A stretch of DNA of 64,000 nucleotides from Siphlonurus alternatus (Eukaryota; Arthropoda; Insecta; Ephemeroptera; Siphlonuridae), in NCBI GenBank assembly GCA_949825025.1, contig OX463780.1, positions 41,024,979 through 41,088,978 on the forward strand, given 5' to 3'. The notes under the pieces are model-generated. The model was not told where the DNA came from and did no database searches. It worked only from the letters and a program-made list of their open reading frames with translations. Positions 1 through 32,300 of this stretch are shown one piece after another. Every line of letters starts with the position of its first letter. Within the stretch, counting starts at the first letter, position 1. The translations under genes were made by a program, and so were the position numbers.

Positions 1-2241
1 TTTAATTTTCTCTCTGCGAGTTTGAAACTACAATAAACTAAATATGTATCGTATTATCATTATTATGTACACCATACATAAAATGAATATTTATTTTCCA
101 CAGGTATGATGTTCAAAGGTAAAATAAAAATAAACATACAGATATTTACAGACTCAATTGACTGGAAGTATGTATACAACACGTGTGTTTTAATTTTAAT
201 TTCCAAATTGCAAAAAAACAATCAATGCTATTTCGTATGTTTCTTCTGAGATGCTTTTTAACAGTTAATGAAAATAACAAGAGTATTTTCATGACAACGA
301 ATTATGTCATAGGTGAAAAGTTTAAAATATTAAATTATCTATGATAACATTTTAAAGGAAAAAATAAAAATGAATTTTTTGCTTTCAGACCTTCGATACC
401 TTTCATTATTTTTTATTGGCATGCAAATTCAACATAGCTCCAAATCATGTTATAAAAAATAGATTATTTATATAAAAAATTAGGCTCGTATTGCTTCAAT
501 GATTGAGCAAAATTTGCTTTATTATATAACTATATTTGCAGATTGACTTTAATTTATAATATTGACGCTTGGGGCGATAGCAGCAGTATATGACGTACAG
601 AGATTATCAAATAAATTTTACTTCACATCAATATTTTCAAACATTAATATAATTTTCAATTAACTCATTGTTTGTTTTGTAGAAACAAAATGTTTGTTGT
701 TAAATGTGATGGAGTTTGAGAATCATGGTACATTCTGCTGATTGTAAGTTTTTCTAACATAGAATCTCCACTTTTGATATTGCTTGTTTCTTTAGTCAAC
801 TCTCTTCAACTTCTTTAACTTTCAAAAACAACAATTTCATTAGAGTTAGTGTACAGTTGACTGTTTTCTTCAAACAAAGCTAACTGTTGTTACTATTGTT
901 GCAATTACATTTCTTTAATAATTAATAATTGATTCTATGTTTGGAATGATTCCGTACATTTTTAAATTAACAAATATTAAAACAAATGTATGAACAACTA
1001 ATATAATAGTATATATAGTATAATATATATCTATTAATGGCAACAATTTTTCGCTCAAATTAAACAATAACTAATAGTATTGGATGACTTACTTCAAAAT
1101 TATTCTTATACAAAATTTTCCTTGCAAAATAGGTCACAACATTTGTAAACCTTTTATGAAAAAGCTGTAATGGGATGGTGATCATTAATTAAGTGAAGAG
1201 AAAGTTTAAAACCAAAACACCCTCATACACTCATTCCTTTTTGACAATACTCTGACACTGCTGGTAGGCTGCTACCATGACCGACGGCAGATTCAGCCTT
1301 TATTTGTTTAGTCAGTACTAGAACCGCAATACTATTTAATGCTTCAATGTACATTATTCTGGAAAACGCGACAATGGAGTTGGTCAAGTTGGTACTGCTC
1401 CCATTTATTACAAGGACTTTCAGGAAGGATGAGGGAGGAGAAGATTTGTCTTCTTTTTGTCATCATATACCTTCTCCATATCTTCACTGAACTGATACAC
1501 GTACAATTGAATTAATTAAATATTACTATTCGATGGAAATTTATACAGAAAAACTGGGTTTGAGTCGGACTTTTCATGTATAGTCTGCTCTGCAAAAGTA
1601 ATACCCTTCTTACTTATGTGAACCCTCAAAACTCATGGGTGATAGAAGAAAGTCAATAATAATGCGATTTCATAAAACATTTATGAGCAGTGCAAAAAAA
1701 TAATATTTGTCTAAAATTTTTGAGGAAATGCTTATTAAAACAATAAATTCCTAAAAAGACGTTTATGCAAAGAACGATCTTGTATGGGTTTTTTTTTTCC
1801 ATTTTTTTTTTTTTTTCAATTACATGGTAGTTAAAAATGGTCTATCGCTTCTCTTTGATCCTGAACTTTATCCTCCCAGTCTAACCCTGTCCTCAGCATA
1901 CTTCTTTAATACACAATGTTCAGGTTGCCTCCATGCGCACCGCCAAAGCCCACGTAAAAAAGATGCGCAGTGTGTTATTTTAAATGGATAATTTAAAATT
2001 GAGTTACTCACTAAAAAATTTGTGTACAACTAAATGATTTTTTTGATGATATGAAAAAAAAATGTTTTTAATGAATTTTATGTATTCCTCATAAATCCTT
2101 ACTTTTTTTTTTTTTTCTTTTATAAGAATTTTGTCCTGCTTGCTGCCTGCCACTACACTATTTACGTGTCTAATGGCGGAAAAACAGCTGAGTGGAGGGG
2201 AGGAACATTGTTTAAAAAAATGTTAAATAAAGATGACTAAA
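1..2241. other. AT-rich DNA upstream of first visible cyclase exon
   Basis: No convincing exon, RNA gene or mobile element is seen. It is presumably an intron of the cyclase gene, because the first visible exon starts within its ectodomain. It contains short T-runs at 1789-1816 and 2105-2116. Confidence 0.5.
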
Positions 2242-2271
2242 AATCAGTTGCACTGTCATAGACGTACTGAG

Positions 2272-20990
<18,719 letters not shown>

Positions 20991-21367
20991 CACACGGCAT
21001 CCCCCAAAGTCACGATTAGTCTCAACTGAGTAAACTAACGTAATTTTGAGGGGAATGAAACTACCGGAAATTCGCTGCCAAATTAATTTGGTTTTATTAA
21101 TATAATACGATTATTATACTTACATCATATTGTGTTACTGGAATATAGATCTATAACCTGCGTGACATGAGAGACATTTTTTGTTCTTTAAAGTTAAATG
21201 TATCTACTTCATTTTGAAAATAGCCAATACGAGTGTATACGTTTTGTTTTAGACAGTTGTAGTTTATACTTCATCAAATTCACAATTTAAAACGGTTAAA
21301 ATTTTTAAATCATTAAAGGTTTTAAAGTTATATGTAATAAGTTATAAAATAACAAAATATATAATAT

Positions 21368-21505
21368 AATAAATTGTTTTTGTCCTACGAAGTTTTTGTA
21401 ATTTCAAAGAAGTTATAAATTGTATTGAGACTTAAAAAAATTCATGGTATGGTATGCCCTCTTAAAAAATAAAAATTGCAATTATATTTATAAATGCTTA
21501 ATAAA
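21368..21505 (+). promoter_or_regulatory. Candidate poly(A) signals of the guanylyl cyclase
   Basis: AATAAA occurs at 21368-21373, 21468-21473 and 21500-21505, about 380-515 bases after the stop codon. Which one is used cannot be told, because the region is AT-rich and the hexamer is expected by chance. Confidence 0.3.
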
Positions 21506-22354
21506 AGAGAAACCCAAAATTTAACCAGCGTTTTGCCTTCGATATCGTTGCGCACGCTGGTGGAGTACTTCGGACAACCGGAGCCCTCTCAAATTTTTTT
21601 GGGCAGGTTCAGGGGAGGGTGAACTAATTTTTTATTTTTTGGGAGAACCCCTGACTTCAGAGGGGGTGATGGGGCATTTTGAGTTTTTTTTCTCAAAATA
21701 ATTCATATGACCTTTTTTTCATGTGGCCTCTGACGTATCGGTGAATTAACGTTGCCGTGTGGTCGGATCTCGGCCGAACCCTCATGCGTTTGAACAGTGA
21801 TTGATATTGGATAGTGCTGGATATGTATAATTAGGGTTGATGAAATGCTTCTGCATTATATTTGATTGCATATTGCTTTGGTGAGTCATTGCATAATGTG
21901 TCATAATACTATTGTAACCCATGGTGTAAAACTCGTATATTATAGAGTATATTAAGTAAATTACGTAGATCATGATTATGTATACTAAAATTAATTGTAT
22001 TATTGTAAATTTTAAATATAATGTGATGGTTACTTGTAATGTGATGGTTGATTGTTTTCAAAGTGGCTTTACAATGTGAATATAAATGAATTATTAAAAT
22101 GGTCCACGAGGGTATTTTTGTCAAGAAACTGTGGCATGATATATATATATATATATAATATATTGACTCAAATGTGAAATATCATAACTTTGTTAAAATA
22201 ATAAAAATAATGATGAGGCTTACTAATAAATATTAATATGTTTCCGTAATTCTATACAATGGAAAATTTGTCAAAATAACAATAATGTTTACAACATATA
22301 GTTTCAATAGCAATATTGACCTATCATTTTCTCAAATTGAAGAGATTATTAACA

Positions 22355-22480
22355 AAGCGGCCTAGATGGTAGAAGCGTCTTACATACACCCAGATGGGAA
22401 GTCAGAATGAGTAGTTCAACTTGTGACCAATCCGTGCTATCTTACCAAAAAATGATGTCGCTATACCATATTAAAACCAT
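22355..22480 (+). mobile_element. Possible tRNA-like SINE fragment
   Basis: ggcctagatggtagaagcgt resembles a pol III A-box context, and agttcaacttgtgacc about 50 bases later could be a decayed B box. No second copy was found in the window and there is no A tail, so this is weak. Confidence 0.25.
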
Positions 22481-23585
22481 TCGCATTTCCGGTTTTCATC
22501 TGAAAAGCTTCAAGTGATATAGGTAGCTATGATTATTAACTTACTGTTCTGATAATTAATTTGTATTTTCAATTTTCAAAATTATTTATGCCCGGAGCAT
22601 CAATAAACAAAGTATTTGGCCAAGTATAGGATTATTTAAAATATGTGATTTTGAGGAAATTAAATCCTTTCCTTCTTCCGTTTTCCAGAATTTGAGATTA
22701 TTACTTTGTAGCTGATATTTAAAAAAAAAAAATTGTGTGGTATACAAACATATCTATACGACGCAATAACGTATCTTGACGTATCAAAAGTCAGTTTACC
22801 TTTTACCTTAATGACCTATTATTATACTTTAGTTATTAGCCATTACTTAGCACCAAACGTCAAGACTCATAATGTAATAGTATATACATATTCTTTCGCT
22901 ACATTAAGTTACAAAATTAAATTTCAACGAAATTATGTAAAGTGCAAACAAAGGCGGTGGAATTTAATTGGCTCGAAATAACATAACCAGGGACCATGGT
23001 CTATGTAGCAGTTAGTGCATGGCTAGAGTTATAGAGATGTATAAAAGGAATTAAGTCTAACTAATATTGTCACCTGACCCTTGAATTAAATATTAATAAA
23101 CATTTGACAAGAATAGGAAACACCTAAAAATCATGCACATGCACTAATGTAGAATAAAAAACTTATTAATAGAAATGCAGAGACCTGTGTCTTATACATG
23201 GCCACAAAATTTACCAACCTTCTCTGAATGCTAGTTAATTTTCCGTCCATAAGACGCGGAGGTCTCTAATTTAACTGGAAATGCAAAGATTTTGTTTTCA
23301 TTAAGTAATATTAAGATTTGGCAGAGAGGCACAATAAGTACATGTTTTCAGTGATTAATTTACTAAAATTTAAAATTATCGTCGGTACAACGTTTTGTGA
23401 GTTTTCCCTTTATCAGCTTAGTGAAATGATTATAAAATTACTCTCCTTGTGTAAATCAACTCTGACTGTGAGCGTAATTGGAACGACTAAAAATCTTACA
23501 TTCACACAGGCTATTTTCGAGAGATTATGCCTGATTGTTGGTAATTCTTTATGAATGGAATACTATATCAAATGTTGCAAATCGC

Positions 23586-23613
23586 AAAAAAAAAAAAAAA
23601 AAAAAAAAAAAAA
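23586..23613. repeat. Poly(A) tract, 28 bases
   Basis: Uninterrupted A run with no recognisable retroposon body upstream. Confidence 0.9.
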
Positions 23614-25358
23614 TGAAACTGTCAAGTTTAGCACTTGATGACTGACTGGGAGTTTTATAAATTAAATATGTAACGGACTAACTAGAGTATTATTTATAAG
23701 AACTTGTGTTTCAGTTTTTATAGATTTATACTGATGTATAAATTATGTATAATAATGAAATTAGTCAGAACCTTTACAACTATATTATTAATATATAGCT
23801 GTAAAGGTTACTTATAATATTATAGCATTGAAAGTTTACGCTGTTAAGTTAAATGTTGTATTAATTAAAAATATATGTAATACAGTTAAAAGTAATTAAT
23901 ATTAATTATATCAAAATTTCTAATGTTAATATATAAGATTTATATATGCATGATTAAAATAATGTTTTGACGGTGTGTCATTGTGTCCAAAATGCTGATG
24001 ATAAAATATTTTTGATGTACAGCTTATTTTGTGTGAAAATTATTTTATTGTTCTATCTCTAGTAAATGAGTAGAATGTATTGTTTTATAGGATAATTGAA
24101 ACCGTCAGTTAATTTTTAAGGTTACCATGTTCTAATAGCGTGATTTCTTCTAAAATTAAATACATGATATTGAGAATTTTAAACATGAATAAAATAAAAC
24201 AAACTTATAGTCAAATAACAGACGTGAACATTTTTGTATGCATTATTATCATACATCATATTGCATATAATATATTAGACGCGGATCCATGAGTCATACC
24301 TACCCCCACCCCCTTCAAGTTACTTGAATGTAGCATAGGGGTTCGTGGGCAGTATTATAGTTAAATAGCTTTAGTTACTATACCCATCATTCCAATTCCT
24401 TTCTATAAAACGTCGCCTCCCTCCATAACTTTTGAACGCAAGTTTTGTCTCGATCCGCACCTCACCGTGTTGCATGTATGCAAAATTGTCACCAAGGGTG
24501 GAAACGGTCGTAAGACAATACAAAGATGATATGTATATTTATATTAAGTATACAATAAATATACATATTAAGGTACTTACTACTAATTTGTTTGGACCTA
24601 ATTTGTGTATATATGTGGGTTGGTAATGAAAAAATGTCTGTGAAGTGTGAACGCACAAAAATGGAGGTGAATAATAAAAAAAAAAAGTTATTTTCTGCGA
24701 CCGTTTCCAAAATTTCACAGCTAGATAACAATTTTGAAGTTAAATGAGAATAATATTATTAGCATTTAACAATTAAATTGTATATTGTATAGTTTTGTGA
24801 GATATATGTCACTCTTATTGTGGTCAGATTGTTAATGAAGCTGATGTCTCAGAGATCTCATCACTCGACTGTAACTTAATGTGTTATTAATTTAATAAGT
24901 TTTCGTACTTTATCACTAAACGAAAAATGTACATGATGGTGTTTATTGCACCTCTTTTTTCAACGTTGTAATATAGTTAATAAATCAATGGAATTATTTT
25001 TAATTTACTTACCAGTACCTCTAATGATCAAATGTTATATATTTTTCGTATTAAAATGTGAGATTTTAGAAAAAAAAATGTATATCTAAGTCATGAATGA
25101 GATTATAATTTAGTTTCTTCAAAGGTGTGAAACTTGTAATATTTCATATTTTACCATTAATTTTGAGGTACTGTACGGTAATCTTTAAAAATAATTACAT
25201 GGTGTGTTTTTATGTGGAAAATAATTGATTGTAATCGATATTTTATTTCTTCCGTTCCCCCTCTTCCATATTATATATTTTTTTCAAATAATTTATAATG
25301 TGATTCATATAATTATATTGAATTTAATACTATGTCCCATACGGACATGCTATAGTCT

Positions 25359-25496
25359 AACAGATCTTAGATTACATGTATTGTAGACTCTATGGCGCCT
25401 AGCTTTTAGATATGTCTAGCCGTATGTCTGGCCATGTTAAAAAGCAAAAGACAGTCGCCGCGCGCAGTCGAACTACACGCAAACTAAGATCTGTAA
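25359..25496. mobile_element. MITE with ACAGATCTTAG ends
   Basis: The left end aacagatcttagattaca and the right end aaactaagatctgtaa are inverted. Similarity continues inward over tgtagact against agtcgaactaca. The same ACAGATCTTAGTTTAC motif appears in the left arm of the element at 28226-28386. Confidence 0.55.
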
Positions 25497-25788
25497 TACA
25501 CTGTAAATGTTATCCATTTTCAGTATTTTGACTGAGATGGTAATTAAATTAATGTACGTTTTATAATATTTATATAAATTATAAATATAATGATATGTAT
25601 TTATAATGGAAATCTTGATATCACTATAATTATAATTGTTAATATAATCCATTTGCACTTCACGATACATTCAGATATATAATATATTCACAGTTAATTT
25701 ATTACTTAATAATTGTAATTATATATATAGTCGAAAAATATAATTTTAAACGAAGATCGTCAAGCTATAAAAATTATAATATCTTTGG

Positions 25789-26115
25789 TATAATGGAGTA
25801 TTGTCCTCATTTTTTTTTATTGCAGAAATGGATAGAGCGTGCAAAGTTATGCTACCCTGATTTTTTTCAGATTTTTTAAAGCCCGGAAACTATTTTTAAA
25901 AAATTATTGAAAGTTCTTTTTGTGACGTCACGAGACGCCGCTCCTTAAGAAAAAGATAGGACTTGACGCCGCATGACGTCACAAATAGGACTTTCAATAA
26001 TTTTTTAAAAATACTTCCCGGGCTCTAAAAAATCTGAAAAAAATCAGGGTAGCATAACTTTTCACCCTCTATCCATTTCTGCAATAAAAAAAATTGAGGA
26101 CAATACTCCATTATA
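25789..26115. mobile_element. Palindromic Tc1/mariner-like MITE
   Basis: The whole 327 bases fold into one hairpin. The ends read tataatggagtattgtcc and its complement, bordered by TA on both sides, as expected for TA target duplication. Each arm carries gagcgtgcaaagttatgc and TGACGTCA (25923-25930, 25974-25981). A related but more diverged copy is at 6950-7302. The TA borders suggest Tc1/mariner mobilisation (inference). Confidence 0.8.
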
Positions 26116-26977
26116 TTATGTGCCTCGATCTGTGTTCATTCATATATATTATATAATATACATGGCATTGTGTATATTGTATATAATATATTATATAGTG
26201 TACAAACAATTTAAAAACTATAATATATTTTACAGTAGTATGTACTATGAAATATATACAAATCAACAAACAGGCGCGGATAAAAAAATTATAATAACAA
26301 TAATAAAAATAAAAAAAATCGGGGAAGGGGGGGGGAAGCTTCTATAAAGCCAATCCTGGCCACTGTTAAAAAAAAAAAAATATGGAGTGTGGGAAAATGC
26401 CTATATTGTCCATGTTAAATATATCCAACACAACAAATTTACTTACTTAATTGCATCCGAGATCTCGATGCATAGAGTTCATGATATGATGATGGCAATG
26501 GGGCTCCTACATTTATTTTAATTTTTTTTTCAGATGCTCCATGCCTTGAAACTAATTAAATGTCCCAAAACAAAAAAGTTTCAATTTTCAAAATTGGAGA
26601 CATGGGAATTTTTTAAAAATCTTCTTTCCTTTGAATTTAGCGCCAAAACGTGACGTAGAAACTGCCTAGCAGGCGAATTTTTCCTGCAATAAATTAATAT
26701 TTTCGATTATCACTCTTGAAGTTAACTATGCCGACTATGCATATTTTTTTATTAGGGACAAATTAAACTATTAGGGATTTCGATCGTGTTACTAAAATTT
26801 ATAGCCATGCACAATCACTCCTTGACGCTCAAACTTATGATATCAAGCAGTTGTATATATATTTATATGTTAACTATTTATAGGAATTAAGTTTCTTTAA
26901 CTTGAAACTTAAGTCAAACTTATTTTTAATATGTCGCCTAGCTATCATAATTAATACGGTAGTAATATGGTCGAGCG
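26116..26977. other. AT-rich intergenic DNA
   Basis: Nothing recognised other than short A and G runs near 26324-26380. Confidence 0.6.
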
Positions 26978-27350
26978 TGGCGCAGTGCATTGACCGGTTC
27001 TCGTTAGATCATCGAAGTCAGGCTACGTCGAGCGTGGTTAGTACTTGGAGGGGTGACCGTTTCAAGTAAAAAATACGCTGTTCCCTCCCTGGGGTAAATT
27101 CGTCTCGCTTTCCACCCAGTGCAGTGATGCACTTGTGTGTGGTTCCCCAGGCTTAATTTGGACATCACTTTGGTCCATTGAGAAAAAGTAGAGGTGTCCG
27201 TCCTGACTGAGGTTTTCCACGGTTCCCTCAGTCTCACCTCAGCGAATGCTGGGACGCGTAAGCATGCAGGCCGTGGCCACTATCCGTTCCCTACCTTATC
27301 CCTACCCAGTACCCCGCCGCGAGCTGTAAGAGAGAATTCCCCATTAATTT
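26978..27350 (+). mobile_element. 5S rRNA-derived SINE, copy 2 (full head, diverged tail)
   Basis: Starts with gtggcgcagtgcattgaccg, an A-box-like sequence, then runs into ttctcgttagatcatcgaag and ggttagtacttggaggggtg, which follow the middle and C-box of 5S rRNA. The body (ggttccccaggct, tgaggttttccacggttccc) is shared with the other copies. The last 100 bases (from about 27250) differ from theirs, so this is another subfamily. The 5' end of genuine 5S rRNA is absent, so this is not a 5S gene. Confidence 0.75.
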
Positions 27351-28225
27351 AATTAATTTATGCATGTGCGTCACAAGAGCTCAGCAGGCTCTGTATATTA
27401 TATCTCTTTACTCTTTATATATTATAAATATATTATATTATATTTACTCTAACTGTAGTTAGAGTAAACTTCATCCTTTTAATTGTTATCCTTTTGTTAA
27501 ATATATAAGGATGCATGTAGTTTATTATACTTTGTAGTGACTGCTCAATTTACCGCCTTAGCAACTAGAAAAGTTGTATATTTTGCTCAAAAGATGGCGT
27601 AAATATACAATTTCGAAGAATTTTATTTTCGAAAAAGCCGGCATTGAAACAGCTCAAAACAGCTGCTTTTTTTGTTGTTGTTGCTGCAGGTAAACAGTGT
27701 AAAAAATACTTGGTAATTAAACTAATTAATTAAAAAAAAAAATCTCACTATATATGAATTGTGGTATATCTTCTCATCTCCGTTAATTGATCATTTGTAT
27801 TTTTAATATCATCAACACCATAGTGTATTAATTAATTGTGGATGAAGAATGTTGAGATCTGAATCCTGCAAACTGAAATGCTGAAAACCATGTTGAAAAC
27901 TCAGCACATACTGTATGATACTGTACTAGTAAAAAATACTGTTATGTACTGTACATACAGTATGCATAATATACATAGCTGGCTACTACTGCAGTAGCTG
28001 CACAGTTTTTCATGGATGAGGGACACAATAAAAAAGGTGAGTGTACCGGTTATTTTTTTATTAGTCTTCTGCGTACAATTATATAATACGTATAGTACTG
28101 TATCATTTTAAGTAAAAGATAAAAAAATTACAAAATTTAATTACAAGTAACATTTACCGGTATGCTGGTATTTATCATATCAACATATTATATTACATTC
28201 ACATTCATATTTTTCTATATGATAT
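27351..28225. other. AT-rich intergenic DNA
   Basis: No gene or element recognised. Several short palindromic steps such as actgtactagta occur between 27900 and 27970. Confidence 0.6.
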
Positions 28226-28386
28226 ACAGTATAACAGATCTTAGTTTACCACTAAAAAGTTCAGTAGACTAGACGGCGCCAGATATATCAGCCAATGAAA
28301 AGGTGGCCAGCTGACATTTTAGCCTTTTCATTGGCTCATATATCTGGCGCCGTCTAGTCTACTGAGCTGTTAAGTGGTTATACTGT
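28226..28386. mobile_element. MITE with CAGTATAAC ends and TA borders
   Basis: The right arm and left arm are inverted copies (gtagactagacggcgccaga, then tatatSagccaatgaaaagg). The ends read ACAGTATAAC/GTTATACTGT flanked by TA, fitting Tc1/mariner-type insertion. The left arm carries about 15 extra bases (agatcttagtttacc) that match the end of the element at 25359-25496. Confidence 0.7.
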
Positions 28387-29036
28387 AAATCTAATAAAGC
28401 TCAGAACGTATGCATATAACGTATATTATGCATGCACTGCATGATACACAAGCTATAGTGACAAGCAATTTTTTTTATCACCACGTTATGTGATTATATG
28501 CATAACTGGAGTATGCTTTTATGTACAGTATGTGACTGTATGTGTGTATATACTCCTGTACTGTTAACGTTAACATAAAAAAAAAAAAAAAAATGATAAG
28601 TAATTTCTGTTTTACCAGTTTTGTAATTTTAATTTTACCCTACCGGTACTGTGTAAATAAAAAGTATAATTGGGGGGCATACATGACCAAAATGTGTCAA
28701 TTGCCCCAAAATACCAATCAAAAAGTATAATTAATTTCTTTTTCGGTGCTGTTCCGGTGTACATAAATGCAGCAGTTACGGAGGTATGGTATGAATGACC
28801 CACTGAATTAAATTAAACTACAATAGAATTAATGGCTAGATTAGCTATAATAGTATTGCAGTCATTTGTCAACGATTTGACCTTATTTATGCCATGTCCA
28901 CGTGATATCCAACACCATCTACATAGTACACATTATACATTATGAGACAATATTTTAATACATGCTACATATATTATGTACTGTACTTTTAATAAAAATA
29001 ATATGATAATATTATAACTATATGCTATACTGTATA

Positions 29037-29042
29037 TTTAAT
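29037..29042 (-). promoter_or_regulatory. Candidate variant poly(A) signal of the P450
   Basis: ATTAAA on the - strand, about 130 bases after the P450 stop codon. No canonical AATAAA lies closer. It is weak because the region is AT-rich. Confidence 0.2.
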
Positions 29043-29170
29043 CTTCGGTTGTACAATTTCTATTTCCTTTATACCTAAAATCTTTGTACTAAATTATTAT
29101 GTATCGATTTCTGGACTATTTACAACTATAATTAAAAAGCATAATAATATATCACAATTACAGTATATAA

Positions 29171-29334
29171 TTAAATCCTCTTAACATTGAGATAAATACC
29201 ATCTGCTGCCTTTAGAAAAATGCTAACTTTACTGAGCTTGTATGGTATTTGTGTACGCTCACATGGTTCAAAACTATAAACATTTAATAAACTCGCCATT
29301 GCCATTTTGGTGCTCATCATTGCAAATCTCATAC
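29171..29334 (-). CDS. P450 exon 4 (L-helix to C-terminus)
   Basis: The acceptor tttctttacag completes Gly484. It encodes MRFAMMSTKMAMASLLNVYS and a C-terminal strand region ending YLNVKRI, then TAA at 29171-29173. It is more AT-rich than exons 2 and 3. Confidence 0.92.
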
Positions 29335-32300
29335 CTGTAAAGAAAAAAAAAATATTAAATACCCTCACATTACATTAGCTGTATAATTTTATTTTAATCA
29401 TATAATAAGTATATTCTTACCAATACAATTTCTTGGTCCACTACCAAAGGGTAGAAAAACGTAGGGTGATCTTTTCTGACGATTTTCAGGCAAGAATCTA
29501 TCAGGATCGAACTTTTGAGGTTCAGGGTAGTAGCGTTCATCATAATGGAGTCCCCGTACCGGTATACACACCACGTCTCCCTTAACGAGGCGCGCCTTGG
29601 TACCGGCAAGCTCGTAGTTACTCGTGGTGCATACTCTGTCCACGCGAGATACAGGCGGGTGCTTTCGCAGAGTCTCTACGTGAGAAAAAAATTTGGGGTC
29701 AGAAAAAAATTGGCAAATGCACAATTTACAGTAGACGATCGTGCTATCTTTTTCAGCGGAATTAGTTTTGAAACTCAGAACTCATCAATCTATAAGCTAA
29801 ATTAGGAAAAATCAGAAAATTTATTTTCAAAAAAATATATATATATATATATATTACATTAAATTGACTATATTTAAAAAAAAAAAAAAAATACTGTACC
29901 TCCTCGCATGTCACTTGAAACCTGAAGAGCTCGTTGTTTTTTTTTTGTTTTTTTTTGTTTTTTTTTTTTTTTACTTTAAAAGTGTAAGTGCTGAATATGC
30001 ATGCTGATAAGTAGTTGGTGTGAGCTGTTATCACCTTGCATGACATTCTCGAGGAAGGGCATGTGCGCCAGGGCATCGTACTCGCCCGTACTGGCGGCAA
30101 GGGCGGCCCGCACCTCCTCCCTGGCACGCTGCTGAATCTCAGGGTGGAGGGCCAGCTCGTAGGCGGCGAACGTGAGCAGCGTGCTGGACGTCTCGTACCC
30201 CGCCAGCAGGAAGAGCAGCGACTGGCCGATCACCACCTCGTCCGTCAGCGCTGTGGAAAAGTACAAGTGGTGACACTTCAGGTAGTTGAGGACGTTCATT
30301 AAAGTTCTAAATTGATCTTTTGTTTAAAATTATATAGAGAGCTGAAGGACTGGAAGCATGCAGATTATGGTAATATAATTAATATAATCACGATTAAGCA
30401 GCACCATTACTTTTATTTGTCAACAACGCTTGCGTCAACCTTTATTATAAGATATTTTACATAATACTCTTTAATCAAGAAAAAAAAATCGGTCCTCTTC
30501 CAGTTTAACTGTGTTTTCACTTCCGGCTACCAATACGATATACCATGAGCTATATAATTATGTATATATTATATTATATAACTGACTGTAGTATATTCAC
30601 TTTAGGAATAAAAAGTTTTCTTTGTTATTTATCGTAAAACTTTTATTCAATTTATCGTAATAATTGTTTTTTTATTTGTGTTTATGTACCCTCTTATTGT
30701 CACAGGTACGTGGGCCTTACGAAAAGTCATGAAAAAATGAGATTGTATAAAATATTTAATATTTGTCAACTATCGAGATACAAACTTAAATCAATATTTT
30801 AACTTTAAATGAACATATTATGTTAATGTGTAAACTTCCGAAAATAATAAATCATTACAAAATATTATAATTTTTTATCATATTTTATGTAAAAAGTAAT
30901 TTACTCTCTTTTGTCCAGTATCAATTAATAAAATTAATAAAAAATATACTTTCTTAAATTTTTACAATTTCTTTTCTATGTAACAATTTTTAAACTAATA
31001 TTATAATTTTACATTTACATTTATAGACATTTTTACATTATGAACCAAACATAAATTATATTGCATCGTATATTAAGAATTAATCTTCTTATAAATTTAT
31101 TTTTAGAATATACCATGAATTGTAATTTCCGTTTTTACTCCTATAGCTCAGAAGGTACTTTTTATATCTATACTGCAGTATAGCTAATTATATCCATGCA
31201 GGACACAAAATGAAGATACATTTATTTTCTATTTTAAAAATGTTCCCATAATTTTCGTTTTATATTCTATCGCAGCTACATGAATATAAATATGGATATG
31301 GCGTGCGTAATTTGATGACAAACTTTTTACGATATTTTTTCTGTTACTACTTTTGTGCGTGTACTAACCGAGATTGATGGGAAATATTTCATTTTTCTTT
31401 TACATTTGATCATGCGTGACGTTATATTGACAGTACATCAAAGTTTCGTCAACAAACTATGTAGAAATGTCATAACAACAAACTATATTACATGATTCCG
31501 AGCACGCACATTGCATATCAGGATAAATAAATAATACCAAAAAAGTGTATTTTATTATCAAAGTATATATTATAAATATGCACTATTTATTTGATTTAAA
31601 TTTTATGTGTGTATGTTTTATAGTAAAATTTTATAATCTCAATGACACCTAAATTATAATCACGCAGACTTACATGATGGAACACGAAGGATATTTGATA
31701 ATATTACATTACTGTATTTATAAAAATTGCATTAAAAAAAATCCCAGCAATTTTTTTTCATGACGGTAAATAACTATTTTTATACAGTAGTTTAAAATTT
31801 TGTTACATGTTGTATACGTTTGAAATTTTTTAAAAAAAAAGTAACCTTGAATTTTCTGTATTAAAGAACGAAGGTTAAATCCTTTATATCTGCATGTGTG
31901 TTATAATAAAAAAATTAAATAAACTTAAAACTTCAGCAATTCATATATACTAAAATAATTTTCATTGAGTATTCAGTGACATTTTTTCATTTGTAAGATA
32001 AGAAATACAAATTGTCTTTGAATTTAAGTTTTGAACCATGCATGTGCAGTCAATAAAAAAATTTCGACACAAATTACCTAAATTCCACTAAAAAAAACTG
32101 CCATGGTCTACATAAAAAATAAATAATCTTAAATAATCTCGCAATATTCTACTTATGAGTTGAAAGGAATAAGATTTGTTTGATTAACTCATACGACACC
32201 AGTGTTCTCTATTCCCATGCATCTCGATAACTTTTGTATTTCAATGTATCCACAAATATAATGAACAAGTTTTAACACAGAATCGACGTTCTGCAATGCG

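Larger units (their letters stand above)
20991..25358. other. Cyclase 3' UTR and AT-rich intergenic DNA
   Basis: Begins with the probable 3' UTR. It holds a possible tRNA-like SINE (22355-22480), a 28-base A run (23586-23613) and (TA)n at about 22139-22161. No coding region can be supported. Confidence 0.6.

Noticed and set aside
1925..1954. Possible micro-exon of the cyclase (acceptor attcag-like, ten codons, donor gtaaaa)
   Set aside because: The donor is weak, the peptide (VASMRTAKAH) does not match the expected NIT region and ten codons are too few to judge. Kept only as a note.
26978..27100. A functional 5S rRNA gene
   Set aside because: Only the internal part of 5S rRNA is present. 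The 5' and 3' ends that pair in helix I are replaced by SINE sequence, and the same head recurs in other dispersed copies.
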